From Quadrisphaera sp. (GTDB taxonomy: Bacteria > Actinomycetota > Actinomycetes > Actinomycetales > Quadrisphaeraceae): 10,007 bases of DNA. The stretch covers positions 1-10,007 of the forward strand of contig JARIBR010000326.1 of assembly GCA_029258695.1 (NCBI GenBank), given 5' to 3'. Below the pieces are notes generated by a model. It did no database searches, was not told the DNA's origin, and was given only the letters and a program-made list of their open reading frames with translations. Shown here one piece after another: positions 1 to 5,251 of the stretch; the stretch's first letter is position 1, and each line of letters opens with the position of its first letter. Both the position numbers and the translations under genes were made by a program.

Positions 1-66
1 GAGCGTGTTCATGCCACGCTCGAGGCCGCGGCGGGCCTCCTCGTTGAAGGAGATGGTCTTCGCCAT
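1..66 (-). CDS. groEL: GroEL chaperonin, N-terminal 22 codons (partial, runs off left edge)
   Basis: Reading leftwards from the ATG at 66-64, the 22 visible codons give MAKTISFNEEARRGLERGMN followed by TL. This is the canonical start of bacterial Hsp60; actinobacterial GroELs begin MAKTIxFxEEARRGLERGMN. GroEL forms the double-ring ATP-dependent folding chamber in the cytosol. A strong Shine-Dalgarno sequence (GGAGGAA, minus strand, 74-80) sits seven bases upstream of the ATG. Two CIRCE operators farther upstream mark the gene as HrcA-controlled. No groES precedes it; the upstream gene encodes a LytR C-terminal domain protein. It is therefore probably a stand-alone groEL copy, as is common in Actinobacteria, which often have a second copy in a groES-groEL operon elsewhere. 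The ATP-binding and apical domains lie outside the window. Confidence 0.93.
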   Translation of the reverse strand, partial: MAKTISFNEEARRGLERGMNTL

Positions 67-73
67 GCTGGTG

Positions 74-80
74 TTCCTCC
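74..80 (-). promoter_or_regulatory. Shine-Dalgarno sequence of groEL
   Basis: On the minus strand this reads GGAGGAA, seven bases before the groEL ATG at 66. It fixes the groEL start. Its strength contrasts with the leaderless genes upstream. Confidence 0.8.
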
Positions 81-161
81 GGGACTCGTCCTGGTGTGCG
101 GCGGCCCGGTGCCCGCGACGGACGCCATCAGCTCCCGCGGTCACGTCCCGCAGGGGCTGCT

Positions 162-197
162 GGCTCACCGAGCCGACCGGAGGGGCGGTGCCCCTCC
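162..197 (-). other. Tandem hairpins in the groEL 5' leader
   Basis: Two inverted repeats lie between the promoter-proximal CIRCE and the groEL start. One is a perfect 8-bp stem with a 3-base loop (179-186 with 190-197, GGAGGGGC against GCCCCTCC). The other is a 5-bp stem, GGCTC-acc-GAGCC (162-174). Both would sit in the untranslated leader of the groEL mRNA. Neither is followed by a T-run in the groEL direction, so an mRNA-stabilising or attenuator-like role is as likely as termination. The inverted repeats are seen directly; the function is unknown. Confidence 0.45.
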
Positions 198-204
198 ACG
201 TCTG

Positions 205-231
205 CTGGCACTCGACGTCGCCGAGTGCCAG
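205..231. promoter_or_regulatory. CIRCE operator 1 (HrcA site), promoter-proximal to groEL
   Basis: A perfect inverted repeat CTGGCACTC-N9-GAGTGCCAG (arms 205-213 and 223-231) matches the CIRCE consensus TTAGCACTC-N9-GAGTGCTAA at the GCACTC/GAGTGC core and has the exact 9-base spacer. CIRCE is the operator of the heat-shock repressor HrcA, which is released on heat stress. This copy overlaps or directly follows the inferred groEL transcription start, where a bound repressor would block initiation. Confidence 0.9.
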
Positions 232-236
232 AGGCA

Positions 237-265
237 AGACTGGCACTCCGCGGGCAAGAGTGCAA
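237..265 (-). promoter_or_regulatory. Candidate groEL promoter within the CIRCE region
   Basis: On the minus strand TTGCAC (260-265) could serve as -35, with CAGTCT (237-242) as -10 after a 17-base spacer. The -35 matches four of six positions of TTGACA. The -10 keeps the important A2 and T6 of TANNNT but lacks T1. Transcription would start near 230, inside CIRCE 1, leaving a leader of roughly 160 nt. The placement between and under two operators supports the call, but the -10 is weak and no transcript data are available. Confidence 0.45.
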
Positions 266-266
266 A
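240..266. promoter_or_regulatory. CIRCE operator 2 (HrcA site), distal to groEL
   Basis: A second CIRCE has arms CTGGCACTC (240-248) and GAGTGCAAA (258-266) separated by exactly nine bases. One arm is closer to the consensus than the other, so the dyad is imperfect outside the GCACTC/GAGTGC core. The two CIRCE centres are 35 bp apart. This copy covers the likely -35 and part of the -10 region of the groEL promoter, so HrcA bound here would compete with RNA polymerase. Confidence 0.87.
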
Positions 267-313
267 CTCCGGGGCGACCCGCCCGCCGGAGCTGGCGCCG
301 CGCCGGCGACCTC

Positions 314-352
314 AGCGGCCGGCGCCCGGCATCACGAGCGGCCGGCGCCCGG
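314..352. repeat. 16-bp GC-rich direct repeat downstream of the LytR_C gene
   Basis: The sequence AGCGGCCGGCGCCCGG occurs twice, at 314-329 and 337-352, with a 23-bp period. Each copy contains the self-complementary blocks GCCGGC and GGCGCC, so the two copies can also pair with each other. They lie just past the stop codon (TGA, 357-355 on the minus strand) of the LytR C-terminal domain gene. They may therefore act as its transcription terminator before groEL. No T-run follows. Confidence 0.5.
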
Positions 353-354
353 GG

Positions 355-1035
355 TCACGCACGGTCGGCGCCCATGATCACGGTGATCACGTCGGGGCTG
401 ACGCTCGGGTCCTGCTCGACGGTCGGCGACCCCCCGACGGCCTGCGCGACGGCGCGGGCCGTGGCCTCCTGCTCGGCGTCGCGGTAGCGCACCAGCGTGA
501 CGGGCACCGCCCCTCCGGGCTGGTCACCGGTCCGCGCGACGGCCCAGCCCGATCCCTCCAGCTCCTCCGCGGCGTCAGCGGCCAGCCCGGAGGTGCGGGT
601 GGAGTTGAGGACCACCACGGGGGTCGTCGGGTCCGCCTCCGCGGCGGGCCCCTCGTCAGCTCCGTCGTCGCCGCCCTCACCGTCCGACGGGTCCGACCCG
701 GCCGCGTCCTCGGTGCTGCCCGAGCCGGGCGTCGGCGCGTCGGTGCCCCCGTCGGCGCCCGGCGCCCCGCCGTCCTCGTCCGGTTCCAGGGCCGGCGGCG
801 CGCTGACCTCCGGCAGCGTGGTGACCGCCGGCGTCGGCGCAGCGACGGGAGCGCTCGGCTCCCCCGCTCCCCCCAGCCCGGTGAAGAAGACCGCCGCGAG
901 CACGGCCACCCCCACCACGGCGACGACGACCAGCACGGGGAGCAGGACGAGCAGCCGGGGGCGCGCGGCCCGGTGGGCGCCGCGGCGCGCCCTGGGCGAC
1001 GCGTCGACCGCGCTGCGCTCCTGCAGATCCGTCAC
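355..1035 (-). CDS. Membrane-anchored protein with LytR C-terminal (LytR_C) domain
   Basis: This 226-residue protein has a short basic cytosolic N-terminus (1-27), one transmembrane helix (about 28-54, Leu/Val/Ala rich) and a long low-complexity acidic Gly/Asp/Pro/Ala linker (about 55-136). A C-terminal globular domain (about 138-224) begins PVVVLNSTRTSGLA and ends SPDVITVIMGADRA. That domain resembles the LytR_C family (Pfam LytR_C, PF13399), which occurs attached to or separate from LytR-CpsA-Psr cell-wall ligases; the catalytic LCP domain is absent. The orientation should place the linker and domain outside the membrane, near peptidoglycan, but the function is unknown. The start is a GTG with no Shine-Dalgarno sequence; a TACAGT box eight bases upstream suggests a leaderless mRNA. 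In Actinobacteria this gene type commonly sits beside DUF3263, as it does here (135 bp away, same strand). Confidence 0.82.
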   Translation of the reverse strand: MTDLQERSAVDASPRARRGAHRAARPRLLVLLPVLVVVAVVGVAVLAAVFFTGLGGAGEPSAPVAAPTPAVTTLPEVSAPPALEPDEDGGAPGADGGTDAPTPGSGSTEDAAGSDPSDGEGGDDGADEGPAAEADPTTPVVVLNSTRTSGLAADAAEELEGSGWAVARTGDQPGGAVPVTLVRYRDAEQEATARAVAQAVGGSPTVEQDPSVSPDVITVIMGADRA

Positions 1036-1043
1036 AGCGAGCG

Positions 1044-1049
1044 ACTGTA
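1044..1049 (-). promoter_or_regulatory. -10 box (TACAGT) for a leaderless transcript of the LytR_C gene
   Basis: The minus strand reads TACAGT, matching TANNNT, with eight bases before the GTG at 1035. No convincing -35 is seen 17-18 bases farther upstream, and no ribosome binding site precedes the GTG. Together these suggest that transcription starts at or next to the start codon. Confidence 0.5.
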
Positions 1050-1068
1050 GACGCTCATAGCGTGACAG
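1045..1068. promoter_or_regulatory. Interrupted dyad overlapping the LytR_C promoter (possible operator)
   Basis: The arms are CTGT-ag-ACGCT and AGCGT-g-ACAG around a central CAT. Nine base pairs can form, with a one-base offset between the inner and outer blocks. The dyad overlaps the -10 box and the region just upstream, a position suited to a regulator site. The symmetry is visible; binding by any protein is speculation. Confidence 0.35.
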
Positions 1069-1099
1069 CCCGGGAATCCGGGCGGCGCGTCCGATCCCT

Positions 1100-1115
1100 C
1101 GACGGCGCGCCGTCG
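1100..1115. repeat. 16-bp perfect palindrome CGACGGCGCGCCGTCG
   Basis: This perfect palindrome lies between the LytR_C promoter and the hairpin that follows the DUF3263 gene. It could be a dimer-binding site or could reinforce the terminator region. Simple GC-rich palindromes of this length do arise by chance in such genomes. Confidence 0.4.
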
Positions 1116-1143
1116 CGAGACCGCCGGCGCGACGCCGAGGGCT

Positions 1144-1165
1144 CGACGCCGCAGGTGCGGCGTCG
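1144..1165 (-). terminator. Hairpin terminator of the DUF3263 gene
   Basis: This perfect inverted repeat, CGACGCCGCA-gg-TGCGGCGTCG, has ten complementary bases per arm (effectively a 9-bp stem with a 4-base loop). It begins five bases past the TGA at 1173-1171. It has no U-tract, as is usual for hairpin terminators in high-GC Actinobacteria. It separates DUF3263 transcription from the LytR_C promoter 95 bp farther on. Confidence 0.65.
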
Positions 1166-1170
1166 CCGCG

Positions 1171-1425
1171 TCAGGACGGGAGGTGCGCCGTGCGATGCTC
1201 TCGCAGCCGGCGGAGCCGGGCGACGAGGACCGGCTCGGCAGCGAGGGCGCGCGGGTCGTCCAGCAGAGCGTTGAGCACCTGGTGGTAGCGCGTGGCCGAC
1301 AGCCCCAGCTCGTCGCGCATCGCCTGCTCCTTCGCGCCCAGGTGCCGCCAGCGACGCCGCTCGAGGTGCAGGACGCCCCGCTCGCGATCGCTGAGGGCGC
1401 TGCTGGGCTCCGGCGGCTGCTCCAC
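1171..1425 (-). CDS. DUF3263 family protein (small helical, probably DNA-binding)
   Basis: This 84-residue protein contains LSDRERGVLHLERRRW (11-26), GAKEQAMRDELGLSATRYHQ (30-49) and VLNALLDDPRALAAEPVLVARLRRLR (50-75). This is the hallmark layout of DUF3263 (PF11662), a family essentially restricted to Actinobacteria. The segment with LGLSATRYHQVLNAL looks like a helix-turn-helix recognition helix, so a DNA-binding role is plausible but unproven. The start is GTG at 1425-1423 with no Shine-Dalgarno sequence. A TAGCGT -10 box six bases upstream supports leaderless transcription. It is divergent from the uracil-DNA glycosylase gene and shares its promoter region. The length fits the family, so it is complete. 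Confidence 0.88.
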   Translation of the reverse strand: MEQPPEPSSALSDRERGVLHLERRRWRHLGAKEQAMRDELGLSATRYHQVLNALLDDPRALAAEPVLVARLRRLREHRTAHLPS

Positions 1426-1428
1426 GCG

Positions 1429-1457
1429 TGGACGCTACGCCGGGTTCGTCCTACCGT
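1429..1457 (+). promoter_or_regulatory. Promoter for leaderless uracil-DNA glycosylase mRNA
   Basis: TGGACG (1429-1434) matches TTGACA at four positions. After a 17-base spacer it is followed by TACCGT (1452-1457), a TANNNT -10. Six bases later comes GTG at 1464, in frame with the glycosylase. The DUF3263 -10 (1432-1437) lies inside this promoter's -35/spacer and vice versa, so the two divergent promoters cannot easily be occupied at once. Confidence 0.6.
1432..1437 (-). promoter_or_regulatory. -10 box (TAGCGT) for leaderless DUF3263
   Basis: The minus strand reads TAGCGT, a TANNNT match, six bases before the GTG at 1425. GTCACG (1455-1460, minus strand) at a 17-base spacer is a poor -35 (three of six). 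The position and the lack of a ribosome binding site argue for a leaderless mRNA. Confidence 0.6.
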
Positions 1458-1463
1458 GACGGG

Positions 1464-2375
1464 GTGGACCACCGGGGCGCTCGCGACGCGCCGCCCACCA
1501 CCGCGCACCCCTCGCCGCCGACCACCGCCGAGCAGCCTTCGCTGTGGGACGAGCAGCCCGCCGTGCCGTCGGCATCGAGCCAGGGATGGCGGCCCCTGGT
1601 CCACCCCAGCTGGCTCCCGGCCCTGGAGCCCGTGGCGCTCGAGCTCGACGCCGTCCTCGCCCGCGTGCGCGCCGAGGAGGAGGCCGGGGCGAACGTGCTG
1701 CCCCCCTCCAGCGTCCGGCTGCGTGCCCTCGAGGCGCCGCTGGCCGACGTCCGGGTGCTCGTGGTGGGCCAGGACCCCTACCCCACGCCCGGCCACGCGG
1801 TCGGCTGGTCGTTCTCCGCCCCGCCGGGCGCGGCCCCGCTGCCCGCCTCCCTGCGCAACCTGCTGCGCGAGCTCGCCGAGGACCGCGGCGTGCGCTCCAC
1901 CTCGGGCGACCTGTCGCCGTGGGTGGGGCGCGGCGTCATGCTGCTCAACCGGGTGCTCACCGTCCGCGCCGGCGAGAGCGCCTCCCACCGGCGCCTGGGG
2001 TGGCAGCGCATCACCGACGCGGTCGTCGACGCGCTGGCCGCGCGAGGCACCCCGCTCGTGAGCGTCCTGTGGGGCCGCGACGCCCAGGCCGTGACCCCGC
2101 GGCTGGCGGGCACCGCGGTGGTCACCGGCGTGCACCCCAGCCCCCTGAGCGCTTCGCGGGGCTTCTTCGGCTCCCGCCCCTTCGGCGCCGTCGACGCCGC
2201 GCTCGCAGCCCAGGGTGCGCCCCCGATGGACTGGTCGCTGGAGCCCCGCCCGCCCGACGGCGCGAGCACCACCGCCGCCGACACCACCGCAGCAGCCACC
2301 GCCGCGCACCCCGCCACCGCCCACCCCGCCACCGCGCACGCACCCGAGAGCCCACCCGCAGGAGGACGACCATGA
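1464..2375 (+). CDS. ung: Uracil-DNA glycosylase, family 1
   Basis: This enzyme cuts uracil from DNA, starting base-excision repair of deaminated cytosine, an important task in a GC-rich genome. Counting from the GTG at 1464 (303 residues), the family 1 motifs appear in order. GQDPYP (102-107) carries the catalytic Asp104, followed by the uracil pocket segment PGHAVGWSFS (109-118). LLNRVLTV (160-167) and VLWGRDAQ (201-208) follow. The DNA-intercalation loop with the catalytic His is HPSPLSA (224-230), then FFGSRPF (234-240). Pro replaces the His of the E. coli GQDPYH motif, as in many actinobacterial Ung proteins. There is a disordered N-terminal extension (about 1-40) and a Thr/Ala/Pro/His tail (about 265-303) beyond the catalytic core. 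The 1464 start is preferred over the in-frame GTG at 1428 because 1428 lies inside the promoter. The stop overlaps the next gene's ATG. Confidence 0.93.
   Translation: MDHRGARDAPPTTAHPSPPTTAEQPSLWDEQPAVPSASSQGWRPLVHPSWLPALEPVALELDAVLARVRAEEEAGANVLPPSSVRLRALEAPLADVRVLVVGQDPYPTPGHAVGWSFSAPPGAAPLPASLRNLLRELAEDRGVRSTSGDLSPWVGRGVMLLNRVLTVRAGESASHRRLGWQRITDAVVDALAARGTPLVSVLWGRDAQAVTPRLAGTAVVTGVHPSPLSASRGFFGSRPFGAVDAALAAQGAPPMDWSLEPRPPDGASTTAADTTAAATAAHPATAHPATAHAPESPPAGGRP
2307..2336 (+). repeat. 15-bp tandem duplication in the Ung C-terminal tail
   Basis: Two adjacent 15-bp units (2307-2321 and 2322-2336, differing at the last base) encode HPATA twice. They lie in a low-complexity tail outside the catalytic domain, so copy-number change should be tolerated and may vary between strains. 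Confidence 0.75.
2361..2366 (+). promoter_or_regulatory. Shine-Dalgarno sequence of the SGNH hydrolase, inside ung
   Basis: GGAGGA lies five bases before the ATG at 2372 and within the last codons of ung. Together with the ATGA stop/start overlap it points to translational coupling. Confidence 0.75.
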
Positions 2376-3268
2376 CGCAGGCACGAGACGCCGGGCCGTG
2401 GCGGCGCTACGTCGCCCTGGGCGACTCCTTCACCGAGGGGCTGTCCGACACCCCCGAGGGCGTCACCGACCCCGGGGCCGCGAGCCGTCCCGGCGCGGAC
2501 GACATGGTGTACGTGGGCTGGGCGGACCGCCTCGCGGCCGCGATCGACGACGACCAGCGGCGCCGCGCCAGGGACCGGGGCGAGCCCGAACCGCCGCCGC
2601 TGGAGTACGCCAACCTCGCCGTGCGCGGACGCCTGGCCCGCCAGGTGGTCGAGGAGCAGGTCCCCGCAGCGCTGGCCACCGCGCCGGACCTCGTGAGCCT
2701 CACCCTGGGGGGCAACGACACGCTGCGTCCCGGGGCCGACGTGCCGGCCATCGCCCGGCTGGTCGACGGCGCCGTGGCACGGCTGCGCGAGGCGGGGGCC
2801 GACGTGCTGCTGGTCACCGGCTTCGACCCGGCCGTGGCCCCCGTGCTGCGCCTGACCCGCGGCAAGGTCGCGGACTACAACCAGCGCCTGTGGGCCATCG
2901 CCGCCCGCCGCGGCGCCTTCGTGCTCGACCTGTGGTCCTTCCCTCCCCTGCTGGACCCGCGGATGTGGGCGTCGGACCGCCTGCACCTGGACAGCGCCGG
3001 CCACGAGCGGGTCGCCGCGCTCGCCTTCGCCAGCCTGCACGGGGCGGTGCCCGTGCCGGGCGAGGAGGACCGCTGGCCGGGCTGGGCGCGGCCGCTGGAC
3101 CCCGAGCCGGTGCCGCGGCTCACCGCGCTGGCCGGGAACGCCGCGTGGGCGCGCGAGCACCTCGCACCCTGGGTGGCCCGACGCCTGACGGGGCGCTCCA
3201 CCGGGGACGGGAGGGCCGCCAAGCGACCCCGCCCCACCCCTGTCGAGCGAACACGCAACGCAATCTAG
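2372..3268 (+). CDS. SGNH/GDSL-family hydrolase, cytosolic
   Basis: This 298-residue protein belongs to the SGNH esterase/lipase superfamily. Block I is YVALGDSFTEG (13-23) with nucleophile Ser19. Block II Gly is in AVRGR (G86). Block III is LGGNDT (112-117) with Asn115. Block V is SDRLHLD (201-207) with the Asp202/His205 pair. All four SGNH catalytic positions are therefore intact. There is no signal peptide or transmembrane segment, so it acts in the cytosol; the acyl or acetyl ester substrate cannot be told from sequence. After about residue 250 there is a conserved-looking basic tail (HLAPWVARRLTGRS, 263-276) of the kind seen in other actinobacterial members. The ATG overlaps the ung stop (ATGA), so the two genes are probably co-transcribed and translationally coupled, although no pathway link is evident. 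Confidence 0.9.
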   Translation: MTQARDAGPWRRYVALGDSFTEGLSDTPEGVTDPGAASRPGADDMVYVGWADRLAAAIDDDQRRRARDRGEPEPPPLEYANLAVRGRLARQVVEEQVPAALATAPDLVSLTLGGNDTLRPGADVPAIARLVDGAVARLREAGADVLLVTGFDPAVAPVLRLTRGKVADYNQRLWAIAARRGAFVLDLWSFPPLLDPRMWASDRLHLDSAGHERVAALAFASLHGAVPVPGEEDRWPGWARPLDPEPVPRLTALAGNAAWAREHLAPWVARRLTGRSTGDGRAAKRPRPTPVERTRNAI

Positions 3269-3319
3269 ACATCACAGACAGCGACCCATCTGGAGGCGCT
3301 CCTCTGCGACCATCGCCGC

Positions 3320-5122
3320 ATGCTCGACCACGCGACGATGGCCGGCGGCCGCCTCGACCATGGCGCCACCCACCCCGTCGACCCCCTCCACGAGGCACGC
3401 CACGGGTCACTCGGTGCGCCCGCGGACCACGACAGCGCCGGGCGCCACGACGCCACCCAGGAACACCTCACCGTCGCGGAGGGCAGCGCCGCGGAGGCCG
3501 AGGCCGCCGCGAGCCTCCTCGACCTGGCGCAGCGCCACGCCGACCGCGTCCGCGCCGAGGCCGACGCCCTGGCGACCGCGCTCCGCGACCAGGTCCAGGT
3601 CGAGACGGACGCGCTCCTCGCCCGCAGCCAGGCCGAGGCAGAGCGGATGCTCGCCGACGCCGGCTCCGACGCCGCCGGCGTGCGGGCCGAGGCCGCTGAG
3701 CACGTCCAGCGCCTGCGGGCGAAGGCCTCCGCCGAGGTCATGCGCGAGGTCGAGGGCGCACGCACGCGGGCCGCGGCCCTGCGCAGCGAGGCCGACCGGC
3801 TCGAGGGCCTCATCGCGGCGCACACCGACGCCCTCGACCAGCTGCGCGACGAGCGCGAGGCGGCCACCCGCCGCCTGGCCAGCGTGCAGGACGAGGTCGA
3901 CGCCGTCCTGGCGGAGGCCCGCACCGAGGCTCGCCAGAGCGTCGACGACGCCGCCGAGCAGGCCACCCTGGTGGTGCGCGCCGCCGGGGAGGCCGCCGAC
4001 CGGCTCACCAGCGCCGCCGAGGCCGACGCCAGGGCCGTCCGCGCCGAGACCGCCCAGGCGGCGGACGACCTCCGCGAGCGCTCGCGCGCGGAGGCGGCCG
4101 CGGTGCGCGAGAGTGCCGACGAGGACGCCCGCTCGGCGCGGGAGTCCGGCGAGCGCTCGCTCGCCGCGGCCCACGCGGAGGCCGAGCGCCTGCGCGCGGA
4201 CGCCGAGGCACGCGCCCAGGAGGTCCTCGAGCGCGCCGAGGTCGAGGGCATGGCAGCGACGAGGGCCGCGTACGCCGAGGCCGAGCGGGTCACCTCCGCG
4301 GCGGCCGACGACGCCGCAGCGGCGCGCCGCGCCGGTTCCGCCGAGCTGACCGGAGCCCGCGAGGAGGCCGTGCGCGAGCGGGAGCTGGCCAGCGCCGCAG
4401 CCCACCGCGTCCGCGAGCAGGCCCGCACCCAGGCCGAGGCCGAGCTCTCCGCGGCGGCCGACCAGCTGGCGTGGGCGCGCACCACCGTGGACACCCTCCT
4501 CGCCGACGCCACCGCGCAGGCCCAGCGGGCGCGCGACGAGGGTCACGCGGAGGCCGCGGCGCGGGTCCGCGCGGTGCGCGGCCAGCTGACCCGGGCCATC
4601 GGCTCCGTGACGGCGCGGGTCCGCACCCAGCTCGAGGACGTGCGCCGTGACTGCGCGGTGATGCTCGAGCAGGCCCGGGCCGCGGCCGTGGCGCTGCAGG
4701 ACGAGGCCGAGCAGGCTGCTGCTGACGTCCAGGAGCGCGCCGACGCCCTCGAGGAGGCGGCCCGCGCGAGCGCCCAGGCCCACGAGGAGCGCGCGAGCCG
4801 CCGGCTGGAGCAGGCCGAGGAGGGCGCTCGGTCCCTGCGCGCCGCCGTGGCCGCGGAGGTCGGCGAGGCCCAGCTGGCCGCCCAGGAGAGCCGGCGCGCC
4901 GCCCGGGCGGAGGCTGTGGCCCTGGTCGTCGAGGCGCGCGCGGAGGCGAACCGGGTGCGTGAGTCCGCACGGACGATGCTGGCCGACGCCCAGGACGAGA
5001 CGGCGGCGATCGTGGCCCGGCGCGAGCGGATCGCCGCGGAGGCCGAGCGGCTGGACGGTGTGCTGGTGGGCCTGCGGCGCTCCGAGGCCTCCGAGCGCGG
5101 CGACCGCCTCGAGGTGCGCTGA
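3320..5122 (+). CDS. Long Ala/Glu/Arg-rich coiled-coil protein (Scy/FilP-like scaffold candidate)
   Basis: This 600-residue protein is almost entirely alpha-helical coiled coil from about residue 55 to 590. There is no proline after residue 34, so roughly 560 residues could form an unbroken rod on the order of 80 nm. The first 50 residues differ: they hold eight histidines (4, 14, 18, 24, 28, 37, 43, 49), many Asp residues and three prolines. There is a single Cys (445) and a single Trp (385). No enzymatic motif, signal peptide or transmembrane helix is visible. Composition and adjacency to a DivIVA/FilP-like gene resemble the scy-filP pair of Streptomyces, whose products scaffold polar growth. 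The N-terminal RGY...QVD motif is missing here, so homology is tentative. The start is uncertain: the ATG at 3320 lacks a well-spaced Shine-Dalgarno sequence (a GGAGG lies 23 bases upstream) and Met7 is an alternative. The gene starts 51 bp after the SGNH gene. Confidence 0.8.
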   Translation: MLDHATMAGGRLDHGATHPVDPLHEARHGSLGAPADHDSAGRHDATQEHLTVAEGSAAEAEAAASLLDLAQRHADRVRAEADALATALRDQVQVETDALLARSQAEAERMLADAGSDAAGVRAEAAEHVQRLRAKASAEVMREVEGARTRAAALRSEADRLEGLIAAHTDALDQLRDEREAATRRLASVQDEVDAVLAEARTEARQSVDDAAEQATLVVRAAGEAADRLTSAAEADARAVRAETAQAADDLRERSRAEAAAVRESADEDARSARESGERSLAAAHAEAERLRADAEARAQEVLERAEVEGMAATRAAYAEAERVTSAAADDAAAARRAGSAELTGAREEAVRERELASAAAHRVREQARTQAEAELSAAADQLAWARTTVDTLLADATAQAQRARDEGHAEAAARVRAVRGQLTRAIGSVTARVRTQLEDVRRDCAVMLEQARAAAVALQDEAEQAAADVQERADALEEAARASAQAHEERASRRLEQAEEGARSLRAAVAAEVGEAQLAAQESRRAARAEAVALVVEARAEANRVRESARTMLADAQDETAAIVARRERIAAEAERLDGVLVGLRRSEASERGDRLEVR

Positions 5123-5177
5123 GCAGCCCCGCGCACGTCCCGATCTCGACGTCGCGGTCCCTCTCGCGCCATCAGCA

Positions 5178-5242
5178 CCCCCTGATCACCCGTCCTGGTC
5201 CACACTGGTGCGTTGGCAGCGTCCGGCGCGGTGATCGAGGGG
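5178..5242 (+). promoter_or_regulatory. Long-range inverted repeat that could mask the Shine-Dalgarno sequence of the FilP-like gene
   Basis: The arm at 5178-5190 (CCCCCTGATCACC) pairs with 5230-5242 (GGTGATCGAGGGG). Seven perfect pairs, a G-U, one C-A mismatch and four G-C pairs close a 39-base loop. The right arm contains most of the AGGGGAG ribosome binding site (5238-5244) for the ATG at 5252. A small competing hairpin, ATCAG-N6-CTGAT (5171-5186), shares bases with the left arm. On an mRNA read through from the upstream coiled-coil gene this could reduce translation of the downstream gene. The pairing is seen; the regulation is inference. Confidence 0.4.
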
Positions 5243-5251
5243 AGACCAGTG

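Noticed and set aside
94..1060. Long plus-strand open frames opposite the LytR_C gene and the groEL promoter
   Set aside because: They cross the CIRCE operators and promoter, are very Arg/Gly/Pro rich, and show no family motif. They are shadows of high-GC coding on the other strand.
1428..1430. Upstream in-frame GTG as the ung start
   Set aside because: It lies inside the -35/spacer of the predicted ung promoter and would add 12 residues. The GTG at 1464 has ideal leaderless spacing from TACCGT.
1032..2384. A 450-residue minus-strand open frame across DUF3263 and ung
   Set aside because: It is antisense to two well-supported genes, of low-complexity Gly/Arg/Ala composition, and without recognisable motifs.
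3292..3296. GGAGG as the ribosome binding site for the first coiled-coil gene
   Set aside because: It is 23 bases from the ATG at 3320, too far for a normal Shine-Dalgarno interaction, and it sits in a small GAGG-CGCT-CCTC inverted repeat.
3265..4783. Long minus-strand frames opposite the first coiled-coil gene
   Set aside because: The plus frame gives a consistent proline-free coiled coil. The minus frames are Ser/Ala/Arg or Gly/Leu/Arg mirror translations of the same GCC/GAG/CGC codons.
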